Source: Phaeoceros laevis
Lineage: Eukaryota; Anthocerotophyta; Anthocerotopsida; Notothyladales
NCBI GenBank assembly: GCA_049999765.1
Contig: JBNGIQ010005369.1
Location: 1-30,786, forward strand
Direction of reading: 5' to 3'
DNA: 30,786 bases
The translations under genes and the position numbers were made by a program. How positions within the stretch are numbered: the first letter of the stretch is position 1; each line of letters begins with the position of its first letter. A model generated the notes under the pieces. The model saw only the letters and a list, made by a program, of their open reading frames with translations, was not told where the DNA came from and ran no database searches. Of this stretch, positions 1 through 8,511 are shown piece after piece.

Positions 1-715
1 ACCCCCACCATTCCCATTGGCTCCATGCCTACACATTCTTGAGTATGCCTGTATACACCTAACTTAGGAGTAGGCTACTCATGCAAGTACGTATATAAAC
101 TTTTGCATGTATTCTGTATTTATTATAATTAAAATTGTGAGAAATAGAAAGACAACATAATATGCAGCTTCAATTTGAAAATAACTTATTTTTTATGTAG
201 AACTGTTGTTTACCCGCCCCAGTAAACTACGCTTAGGCAACTAAGGTAAAAAATAGTATGAAAGAGGAAATCTTTTGGAAGGGCTCTAAGGAGCTAAAAT
301 AAGGAGTTTGACGCCACAAGCATGGCGTTTGGCAATGCGGCTGTGAGCTCTGTCTCCTAAGCATGTCGTGGCCGCCATTATTACACCATTACTATTTGTG
401 CGTTCATTATTAGCGGGTTAAATGCAAACCCTAGCAGAACCACCCTAAACCCTATGTACATTTTGAGCGCCTGACATGCAAGTTCCTTACGAGTTACTTA
501 TGTAGTGAAAAAGAGTTTACGAGAAGGACACTTGTCCACAATTCTAGACAGTGGTTCATATGATAAGGTAGAATAATGAATAAAAATTGAGTTGTAATTT
601 CTTGATCAATTTTTTGTTCCAAAATTCAAGATATTTTGAATATTTTTCTTGATATATCTATGATATTTTCTTGTTGGTTAGATAATAAGTAATCATGTAC
701 ACAGACCTTGTTTAC
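1..715. other. AT-rich intergenic DNA, no gene seen
   Basis: I see no coding exon, tRNA or structured RNA here. The stretch is AT-rich with many short palindromic or homopolymer-like runs. Two telomere-like words (AAACCCTA type) lie near 425-455, close together, but do not form an array. It continues without a clear border into the repeat-rich DNA that follows. Confidence 0.5.
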
Positions 716-1525
716 CGCAGCTTAAGAAACGGTGGAAACGGAAACACGTTTTTGCGCGTTTCCTTACGTTTTCTTATTTTGGTCGGTGTTTCAAGGAAAC
801 GGGACTAGGCTCCTTTTTATTGTGTTTTAAAATTTGAATATTTAAGCAATAACGTAGCACACGGCGTAGGTTCGGGCAGTTAGAAACTCGAAAGAGCAAA
901 CTACTTGGAATCAAACTAGTCGAATCACTACTAGTGTGGGGGATGCGTAGGGGCAGGCGGTTTCAAATTTGAAAAAGGCAAACTACTTGAATTAGACTAG
1001 GCGAATCACTATTGGGATGGGGGATGCCCCCCATCCCAGCTACCGAAAGTACTGACCGAGAGTCCCCCATCCCACTCTGGAGGACGCGCACAGGCTGCTG
1101 CTGCTCACAGGCTGCCTCGAGGATAGCACTGGGACCGGCACCAGGCTGTGGCCATCCCTGGAATAGGGCATGAGTGGAGTGGTTGGAGTGGGAGGCTGAG
1201 CAGCTGCTGGGAAGCATGCCTAGGCATGGCACGACGCCAGGATCATGCATCCCGGATCGCCACGCCAGGATCAGGCTTGGCTTGCTTGCAGTCGCGTGAC
1301 TTGGGAAGTCGGGAAGTCGCGCAACTTCAAGTAACTCACATGCCCTTTTTAAAAAAAAAACACATTTCCGTTTCGCCATGGCGTTTCGCGCGTTACTTTA
1401 TTAAGCTCGTGGCATTATTCTAAAAACGCCCTAGAAACCTAGAAACGCGAAACGTGGAAACGCGGAAACACATTTCTCTCATTTTCTCCCTAGAGGAAAC
1501 GCGTTTCCTATAACTAAGGCAGGGA
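716..1525. repeat. Repeat-rich segment, possible degenerate hAT-like element
   Basis: Both ends of this segment carry dense GAAACG/CGTTTCC words in opposite orientation: the left end reads CTTAAGAAACGG (721-732) and the right end, read on the minus strand, begins CCTTAGTTATAGGAAACG. A perfect 14-base palindrome GGAAACGCGTTTCC is at 1495-1508. This looks like a decayed terminal inverted repeat element without coding capacity. No convincing target-site duplication was found, so the exact borders and the class are inferred. Open frames inside (for example 963-1379) resemble no protein I know. Confidence 0.35.
890..1028 (+). repeat. Imperfect direct repeat, two copies
   Basis: Copy A (890-946) and copy B (971-1028) share the order GCAAACTACTTG, a diverged AT-rich middle, CGAATCACTA and GGGGGATGC. 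They are offset by about 81 bases, with a short unrelated spacer. The copies differ at scattered positions, so the duplication is not recent. Confidence 0.6.
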
Positions 1526-1535
1526 CCGGAGGAAC

Positions 1536-1698
1536 GGGCGTGGGCAGGCTCGGGACTTGGTGGAACCGTGCTACAAGGGCTGAAGGGCGTGGGCAAGCTT
1601 GGGACTTGGAGGGGCAAGGATGCAAGGGCTGGAGGGTGAGCATGCTAGGGACTTGGTGGGGCCGGGCTGCAAGGGCTAGAGGGTGTGGGCAGGCTAGG
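1536..1698 (+). repeat. 49-bp GC-rich minisatellite
   Basis: Three near-complete tandem units start at 1536, 1585 and 1634 (49, 49 and 47 bases), and a fourth begins at 1681. Each reads GGGCGTGGGCAGGCT, then GGGACTTGGTGGGGCC-like, then GCAAGGGCTGGA. The fourth unit is interrupted after about 18 bases. Sequence matching the missing middle of the unit (ACTTGGTGGGGTCGGGCTTG) reappears at 2767, after the AT-rich element. The frame happens to be open through the units, but I see no sign that it is translated. Confidence 0.7.
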
Positions 1699-1708
1699 CT
1701 TATGGATG

Positions 1709-2768
1709 TAGGGGTGTGGGCTTTACATTATACACTTTAAATGTAATTGAATTACATATGTAATTACTTATACTTTACCAAGAGGTCAAAATTTTTTACA
1801 TGTAAGCGGATTAGGGTTTACATTTTGCTTACATTCATTTTCCCTGGTAAGAAATGTCATATTACATGTAAAATGATACCATTACACAGTAACATGTAAA
1901 GCCTGTAAATATGCGAAAAATATAAATCAATAGCACACCTCAGAGGGCTAATCTATGATGTTCATTTCTTCATAGCCTTCTGCTATGCTTATGCCCTCCT
2001 CTCCTTCTAGATCTACCTCACATTCCTCTTCCTCATTCACACATCAAAGCTCAACTTCAATCAGGGGCATACTATCTAAGTATGTCATGAAATCATCCCA
2101 ATCTTCAACTTCAACCAGTGCTCCATGTCTCTTGAGAACCCTGCTGTTGAAATAAATGTAAACAAGCATCCTAACTCTTCCAACAAGTATCTTGGCCCGA
2201 TTATCTGACCAGGCATCATGTTTCTATGTGCTCCAGTTGCGCTCACAAGTAGTTGCCGTTGGAGGGATACTTAATAGTTTTATGGCTACTTCTGCAAGAT
2301 GAGGACAATTTTCCTGGAAACAATTGTAGGGCGCTTTGCAATTGTCCAATCGAGGCGTGCTTGGTACCATTCGATGCAAAATTCAACAAAAAATCCGACG
2401 GTATATGGCACGCGTGCAGAAAACCTTAGGAATCTGCGCGCAAAGAGCAAGCAACCAGCTAGGCATACAAAAAACTTAGGTCTTCCATGGAGCTTGCGCG
2501 TGTTTGGTTCGACCCACACTTTTGACAAAACCTCACACTCGTTACATGGTCATATTGTAATTACACTGCAAGAAATTAATTACATATAAGAAAAGTAATT
2601 ACATGCACGAAATATAATTACACTAGAAGAATGTAATTACAAATAGGGGTGTAATGTAAAATAAATACTTCACTATGTAAGCGTTACACTTTACGATTTA
2701 CTTACACTTGGCCCCGCTTACGTGTAAAGCTCACCCACTCTGCGCATGTTTACATGTAAAACTCACAC
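1709..2768 (-). mobile_element. Fossil hAT-superfamily DNA transposon
   Basis: The left end at 1714-1727 reads GTGTGGGCTTTACA, and the right end at 2755-2768, on the minus strand, reads GTGTGAGTTTTACA: a 12/14 terminal inverted repeat. Subterminal DNA carries many short motifs: ACATGTAA (near 1797, 1862, 1889, 2752) and GTAATTAC (1760, 2557, 2595, 2633), the kind of clustered motif hAT transposases bind. The interior encodes a decayed transposase tail on the minus strand. The element splits a minisatellite unit, which supports an insertion. A clear 8-bp target duplication was not found, so the ends are approximate. Confidence 0.65.
1948..2316 (-). pseudogene. hAT transposase C-terminal dimerisation domain, broken
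   Basis: Read on the minus strand from 2316, the frame gives the hAT C-terminal signature: LAEVAIKLLSIPPTATTCER followed by NWST, then after a break RVRMLVYIYFNSRVLK and an acidic tail. The A-x-x-x-L-S-x-P...C-E-R-x-W-S core and the later L-V-Y-I-Y-F-N segment are typical of the hAT dimerisation region. In-frame stops at 2224-2226 (TAG, right after NWST) and 2044-2046 (TGA) show that it is dead; the frame finally closes at 1948-1950. The catalytic N-terminal part of the transposase is not recognisable upstream, so this is a 3' remnant. Confidence 0.75.
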
Positions 2769-3583
2769 TTGGTGGGGTCGGGCTTGCAGCTGCCCACAAA
2801 CCCGGCCTCGAGGCCCGCATTAACTCCATAGCACGATTTTTTTAATTTTGAAAGCTTAAATTTCACGGCCAAAGGACCGTTTTAAACGCGTACATCCGTT
2901 TCGTACATTCGAAACGCGCATCCGGATGGCCGGAAGCGCGTTTCTCGTGACTATGATACATTCATAGGGAGCTTGTACAATCACACTGGAGTGAAATCCC
3001 AGTGAAAGGAATTGAATTGAATTAAATTGAATTTGTTGGGATCCGATAACATGTACGCTATGGAGAGTTAACTGTCTTCCAACCGAAGAACTTTAGGGTG
3101 CATAGTCACAATGATCACGTAGGCTTTTGGCCTAATGAATGATAAACACCAAGAATCTAGCTATCGGCACTTCGGGTGCTTTTTTGGGACTGCCGTCGCC
3201 GAATGCTCGACGTGGTCGGGAGGCCCTGAAGCCAGCCCGCCGAAGCCTCTGCAAAACCTGTGTGTTCCCCCGCTTTCGATTCGTCCGTTCTCGTGTCTTC
3301 ACCCTGCCCCTGCCTAGAACAGCCACCAGCAGAGGGATGAAGCGCCTCGCCCTCGCTCTGGCTGCCCGTGCGGCACTTGTTCCCGCGTAGCAGCAAGAAG
3401 GGCTGCGGCGTGCTAGGGTTATTACGTGTGGGATGTGCCGCCGCTCACGTCGTCGCAGCATGGGTTTGTGACTGCGGGGGCGAGGAGGCAGGCAGGTTGG
3501 CAGACAAGCGTGTAACTGAGCAAGAGGAGGGCTTCAGTGCGAGGACGGGAAGAGGAGTGGGCTGGTGTCGCCTGTCAGGCAGG
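2769..3583. other. Intergenic DNA and upstream region of the NRP gene
   Basis: The first part is repeat-like, with AAACGCG/CGCGTTTC words at about 2885-2945 resembling those at 716-1525. A short GAATT-type microsatellite (GAATTGAATTGAATTAAATT) lies near 3010. From about 3130 the base composition becomes GC-richer and CG-rich, consistent with promoter and 5' untranslated sequence of the NRP gene starting at 3584. Open frames in this CG-rich part overlap one another on both strands and show no family resemblance. Confidence 0.4.
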
Positions 3584-5646
3584 ATGACTGACAAAGGGAA
3601 GCGAGCCAAGGTGGAGGAGGACGAGGGCTCCGAAGCTTTGGATGCCGAGCTCGTCATGAACATTGAGAAGTTGCAGGAGGTGCAGGATGAATTGGAGAAG
3701 GTAAAATGTCAGTGTTGAGAGTGCCTTGATTTATGTCTTTCTTTTCAAACCCATGCTAGCCCTCCACGGCCAATTTCTTGTTTATACACCGCCAGACCCA
3801 TCTTCTTGCCCTGGTTGCAAGATTTGAATTTCCGGAGCCCTTCTGCGATACCGTCTGTGTAGTAGTATAGCAATATGGATTAAGTTTCAGACATGCTGTA
3901 TGTTTAACAGTGTTCCACGACTGTTGCCGGTTGCAGCCGTCGTAGTAGTTTTTGTTGAGCTTCTTCAAAGACGCTGTTTTGGCGGCAAGAAATCAGAACA
4001 TGCTGTCTGGACGTCTTCGCATTAGTGCACAGTGGAGACCCATTTGGAGAGTGACAGCGGCCGTAACGCATCAAGTGTGAAACGCAATGCTATGTCGTGT
4101 GTCTGATATGTTTTTCTGGGATCATGCGCAGGTCAATGAGGAGGCCAGTGACAAGGTCTTGGAGGTTGAGCAAAAATACAATGAAGTTAGGCGTCCTGTT
4201 TACAACAAGCGAAACCAAATTATACAGAACATTCCCGACTTCTGGTTGACAGCCGTATGTAGCACTAACATATCAAGTCAGGGAATTGCTTATTTTTGTT
4301 AGTACTTGTTCGACTTTTGGAAGCCTGTTCACACTGTTGGAGGCTGTCCTTTTCCTGCAGTTTTTGAGCCATCCAGTCTTGTGCGAGATCCTCACGGAAG
4401 ATGATCAGAAGGTTAGGCGACTAAGGTCCTGAGGAGTATTGGAAGGGGGTGCTACTTGTCAGGGGTTGTCTTTGACTTGGTTGCTTGTTACAGGTCTTCA
4501 AGTACTTGCAGTCACTGGACGTAGAAGACTTCAAGGATGTGAAGTCTGGTTACAGCATTACCTTTGTAGGTTACTATTTGCTTTAGTACTTGGGTATGTG
4601 CCTTGGGTTGAGGTGCATTTTTTTGGTTGTGGAATGATCATTCTTTTGTATGGCAGACGTTTAAACCAAACCCGTATTTCGAAGACACGAAGTTGACAAA
4701 AATCTTTCGGTTTTCTGATGAAGGAACCATTTCTGTGAATGGTACAGCCCCTCGGTGGAAAGATGGCATGGTATATTCTATGATGTGATAACCTAGCTCA
4801 TTAACTATTTGTTCTATGACGCTCAGCTCAAACCAGGGGTGCTGTACCATTTCACTGCAAGGTCCAGGTAGCATCTGACGTTTTAATGATTGGAATTGTG
4901 GTGGCAGGACCTCACAAATGGGATTTTGCCAGATAAAGAGGGAAACAAGAGACTATTTGCGCAAGATAGGTATGGGCTGGCCAGTGTCTTCTTCCTGCAT
5001 CTTACTCATTTCATAACTCCATCAAACACCGCAATAGTGGCAAGATTGGTTTAGATGGTTGTCCGCTTCTTGGGTTCTGCAGCTTCTTCAAATGGTTTAA
5101 GGAGGTACAGGTGAAGGATCAAGTAGATGGCGGCTCCGATGAGGTATGAACAATTGGAGCTTGTTACAGCTTGCTGGTTTGTGTACTGGTGCTTCCTAGC
5201 TGCAGTTGTGGGCTATGTGAAGGATGCCATGTCTTCTTACGTTGCTGTTCAAGCCCTGTGTCATTTCATTTATGGGACAGGTGGCTGAGGTTATCAAGGA
5301 AGATCTTTGGCCCAATCCTCTGAAGTATTTTAACAATGTAAGCATACAGGTTTATGCTGTAAAATCTCATCCTTTTGTGGAAATGCGCCGATGAAGTAAC
5401 TATTGAGCTGTGGAATCACTCCAGGAAGCAGATGAGGAGGAGTATGAGGATGAGGAAGTCGAGGAGGAAGATGATGATGGTGTGGTGAGTTGCAATCTGA
5501 ACTTAGTAAACATGAGATGTCTGCTGGAAGTCGAATAATTTTTCTGGTTGCCACTTCTGTAGAATAGGGATGGGGCTCTGCCTGGCTTTCGGGAGGACGA
5601 GGAGGATGATGGTGAGGACGGTTATGATGATGAGGAAGATAGTTAA
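3584..5646 (+). CDS. NRP: NAP1-related histone chaperone (SET/NRP family)
   Basis: Histone H2A/H2B chaperone of the SET/NAP family, acting in nucleus and cytoplasm in nucleosome assembly. Ten coding exons: 3584-3700, 4132-4254, 4361-4411, 4494-4565, 4657-4770, 4908-4969, 5083-5143, 5281-5337, 5425-5484 and 5563-5646. All introns are GT-AG and the join gives 266 residues, close to plant NRP1/NRP2. The N-terminal helix (about 22-70) holds [18 protein letters not shown] and [18 protein letters not shown], the long dimerisation helix. [13 protein letters not shown] and KSGYSITF mark the earmuff domain, and [13 protein letters not shown] and SFFKWF follow. The last about 50 residues form an Asp/Glu tail typical of histone chaperones. 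The start is the first ATG before this helix. Introns make up most of the locus. Confidence is high; NRP1 versus NRP2 cannot be separated. Confidence 0.95.
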
Positions 5647-6269
5647 AGAGTGTTACTTGTCAACAAACACGACCGGATCCTTCACTCCACAAGAGTGCCG
5701 GCAGGAATCAGAGGGCTTGAACCCCTCGTATTTGAAAGTACATCAAGGTAGATAAGCTCTGTGCGCATAACCTAATGCCAGCGGGTCCCTGCCTCGATGG
5801 CATAGTCAACGGATGTGCCTCAGAGAATGAGCGGACTGCTTGATGGGCTGTCCGAGATTCTTGATGGGCGGCTTGAGTCGAAGGAGTTGCCAGGAACGAG
5901 GCTGCCCAGGTCTGCCCTTGTACTCACTACTGTCCGGAGCAGCGTTTAGTGCCGCTCGGTCAGCGGACGGCGTGTTCCACCTCTGGTTTCTGCCGCCTGT
6001 CATGTGGCAACCAATTTTGATACTGTGGTGGATTGTGATAATGTAAAACCGTTGGTTTTCTCGTTTGGATTGGTCGGGTGCATGCCCCATCCACGTTTGG
6101 AGGGCCTCTTGCGGTCCCCGAGCACAGTTCACGGAAAGGGCGAAAGCTTGATGAAGCAGATAACAAGTGCACTCCTAAGTATTCTCAAATGGTTGGGCAG
6201 CTTCAAATACGTACATGTTCTGGTTAGATGTTTAATTACTATTTAAGATCTTGCAATGGCATCATCAGG
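5647..6269. other. Convergent 3' intergenic region
   Basis: This separates the NRP stop at 5646 from the F-box/WD40 stop at 6270; the two genes converge. It probably holds both 3' untranslated regions. I see no additional exon, RNA gene or repeat. Confidence 0.5.
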
Positions 6270-8063
6270 TCAGGCCTGATGCATACAACCGGAACCTTGA
6301 AGTTCTCTCGCGGGCACCATAGAACCGCCGACACCCAGCATGGATCCTTTGCAGCTCTTGCCTTGATGCCCGAAAGGATGGCCAGGCCATTCTTTCCCTT
6401 TCTTGTCCGCATCAACTCCATCCGACCTCCAAGCACTTGAAGCAAGCGAATTGCTAGTAGCTCCAGGCCACATCGCCTTCTGCTGACCTTTGCCTCCTGC
6501 ATTCTTGCGGCGAGACCGCTGATCCATGCGACTACTTCTGGAAGCCTGCACTCGCCTTTCGATCTCTAATGCCTGTGAAAAGTCCCAAATACGCACAATC
6601 CGCTCCTCCCCACCACTAACAACACGATCTGCTCCTATATCTACAGAATAGGCGCTCTGGTGAAATCCCGATAGCATTCGTTGTGCGGTTTCTCCTTTGC
6701 ACGCCACTGTCTGCTGGATGCGCTGGCCAACTCTCACGTTAGCTGTGGCCCGCTTTACGACCTGCCTCACATTCATCATGGCCAGCAAGCCATCTCCGGA
6801 GGCCGAAACTAGCCATGGGTCTTCATAAGCCAGACAGTACACGGGACCTGCGTGCGGAATCCATGCAGCTATGGCACCCTGCCCGGCTGCCGAAGAGCTC
6901 GATTCGCCTTTGCTGCTCTTTCTCCAGGACACCCGGTCATCAAACATGCGAACAGCTCCATCTTCTCCACCAGTGAACACAAAATGACCTGACTGAGAAG
7001 CTGCCACAGCATAAACCTGTCCCGTGTGAACGGCAACCCGCACCCTCAAGAGCTCCCCGGTCTCGAGGTCCCAGGTATATGCATCACTGCCTGCGGTGCT
7101 CTGGATACGTCTGCCTCGGGCTACCAACGACCAGACCCAGTCCCCATGCCGGAGGATGTGCACGCATTTCAAAGTGCTGCGCTCCCACACTCTGACAGAC
7201 ATGTCCCAAGAGCCACTGTAGAGGTTCACAGTATCAATGGCCAGACAGGTGATAGGGCCCGTGTGGCCACGCAGTATAGTCTCCACCTCCCCTGCAACAT
7301 CAAAAAGGTGACGGCACACAGGTGCCGCATGCCAAACCCTGATCACCCCTTCACTGCCAGCAACGACAAGCAGGCCCATGTCCACCGCAATGGCTCGCAG
7401 CGTCTCCCCCAGAGGCCGGGAGCAGGTGGAGGGGAGACCCTCTTCCATGTTCCAGATGCGTACAACCGCATCATACCCCACTGTCAGAATGAGGTTGGCG
7501 GGAGACAGGAGGCGCACGCAGCGCACTGGGGAAGTATGGCCATGGAGCATGTCCATCTGGAAGCGGCCAGTCAGCGCCTTTGACCTCCATTCCCTATCCA
7601 CGTACAAATCCCTCCACGATTTCACCGCCAGCGATTCTTTCACCCCTTCACTCCTGGAGGGCGCAGGAAGACCCCAACGCTCGCAGTAAAAATCCTTCCA
7701 GCCATGGCTATCTGATGCCAGACGCCTGAACAGAGAGCAGACACAAGACACGATGCACAACTCCCGTGCATCCAAATGCGTGAAAATCTCTAGAATTAGA
7801 GCAGATGGCATCTCCATGAAGATGCATCTGGGGAAAGCGTCTGCAACAGCAGGCGCGATTCCTCGGCGGGCAGAGATGTTCCCTCCTGAATCCTTCTTAA
7901 GATTTGCCACAGGCAGTACCAGTCCGGGGCGGTAGCTGTCAGGCGCAGAGCTGGGATCGTTCCAAGCATCATCAGCGACACCGTACTTGCTGGAAGGATC
8001 CAAGGCCATCACCTGCGCCTCGCTTCCGCACCTGAGAGCAACACCTGCTCCCAAAACCCCCAA
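6270..8063 (-). CDS. FBX2: F-box and WD40-repeat protein (plant FBX2-like)
   Basis: Intronless frame of 597 residues. An F-box lies at about 80-125 (MPSALILEIFTHLDARELC, then SCVCSLFRRLASDSHGWK), the Skp1-binding part of an SCF ubiquitin ligase. WD40 repeats fill about 170-500: LHGHTSPVRCVRLL...VVRIW, ILRGHTGPITCLAI...SVRVW, ILRHGDWVWSLVARG, HTGQVYAVAAS...AVRMF, HAGPVYCLAY, and FHQSAYSVDIGADRVVSGGE...IVRIWDF, together a beta-propeller for substrate binding. The tail (about 503-597) is basic and low-complexity, with RSSRMDQRSRRK as a possible nuclear signal. The domain order matches plant FBX2, known in Arabidopsis as a negative regulator of phosphate-starvation responses; that assignment is by similarity from memory. 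A second Met at residue 19 (8009) may be the true start. The gene diverges from SSADH. Confidence 0.88.
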   Translation of the reverse strand: MGVLGAGVALRCGSEAQVMALDPSSKYGVADDAWNDPSSAPDSYRPGLVLPVANLKKDSGGNISARRGIAPAVADAFPRCIFMEMPSALILEIFTHLDARELCIVSCVCSLFRRLASDSHGWKDFYCERWGLPAPSRSEGVKESLAVKSWRDLYVDREWRSKALTGRFQMDMLHGHTSPVRCVRLLSPANLILTVGYDAVVRIWNMEEGLPSTCSRPLGETLRAIAVDMGLLVVAGSEGVIRVWHAAPVCRHLFDVAGEVETILRGHTGPITCLAIDTVNLYSGSWDMSVRVWERSTLKCVHILRHGDWVWSLVARGRRIQSTAGSDAYTWDLETGELLRVRVAVHTGQVYAVAASQSGHFVFTGGEDGAVRMFDDRVSWRKSSKGESSSSAAGQGAIAAWIPHAGPVYCLAYEDPWLVSASGDGLLAMMNVRQVVKRATANVRVGQRIQQTVACKGETAQRMLSGFHQSAYSVDIGADRVVSGGEERIVRIWDFSQALEIERRVQASRSSRMDQRSRRKNAGGKGQQKAMWPGATSNSLASSAWRSDGVDADKKGKEWPGHPFGHQGKSCKGSMLGVGGSMVPARELQGSGCMHQA

Positions 8064-8511
8064 TCCTCAAATCAGCGCTACCTTGGACATAGCGATCGTC
8101 CGTCGTTAATCGAGAACTCAAACCCTATTCACAACAGCCAAGGCCCACCGACAACTCCAGAGAACGAACTCGACGAATCGTCGAGGAAAGACCTAACGAC
8201 AGCCGCCGGAGACAGCGCAGACAGGCCGAGCAACGAAGCTCTGAAGGATAAAGCGAATGGCCAGGAGTTCACAGGCCAGGCCTGGGCTTCTCGTTGAGGC
8301 CTGCATCCTACTGCGTTCCTTCGATGGCTCACGTGGTCCCACAGCGACCGATAGGAAGCACTATTACTGTACTCGCTCAATTCAAGGGGGTAAAAGCTAA
8401 TCCCGTAATGCGATGACGTGGGGACTGTTGAGTAGTGTCTACAGAGTACCAAGGTGGCTGGCACACCGAAGGTTACAACTTCAGGCTGGGCCGGAGAAGT
8501 GTGGCAGCAGA
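8064..8511. promoter_or_regulatory. Shared upstream region of F-box/WD40 and SSADH genes
   Basis: The F-box gene runs left and the SSADH gene runs right, so their 5' regions are here. An AAACCCTA telo-box-like word is at 8120-8127. No convincing TATA box was identified. Open frames on either strand in this stretch lack family resemblance and appear to be chance. Confidence 0.4.

Noticed and set aside
425-455. Interstitial telomere repeat
   Set aside because: Only two isolated AAACCCTA words, not a tandem array.
1148-1740. Open frames in the GC-rich part of 1000-1740
   Set aside because: They come from low-complexity and minisatellite sequence open in several frames; no family resemblance.
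7026-7583. 185-residue plus-strand frame inside the F-box/WD40 gene
   Set aside because: Antisense to a confidently identified WD40 propeller, with no recognisable domain.
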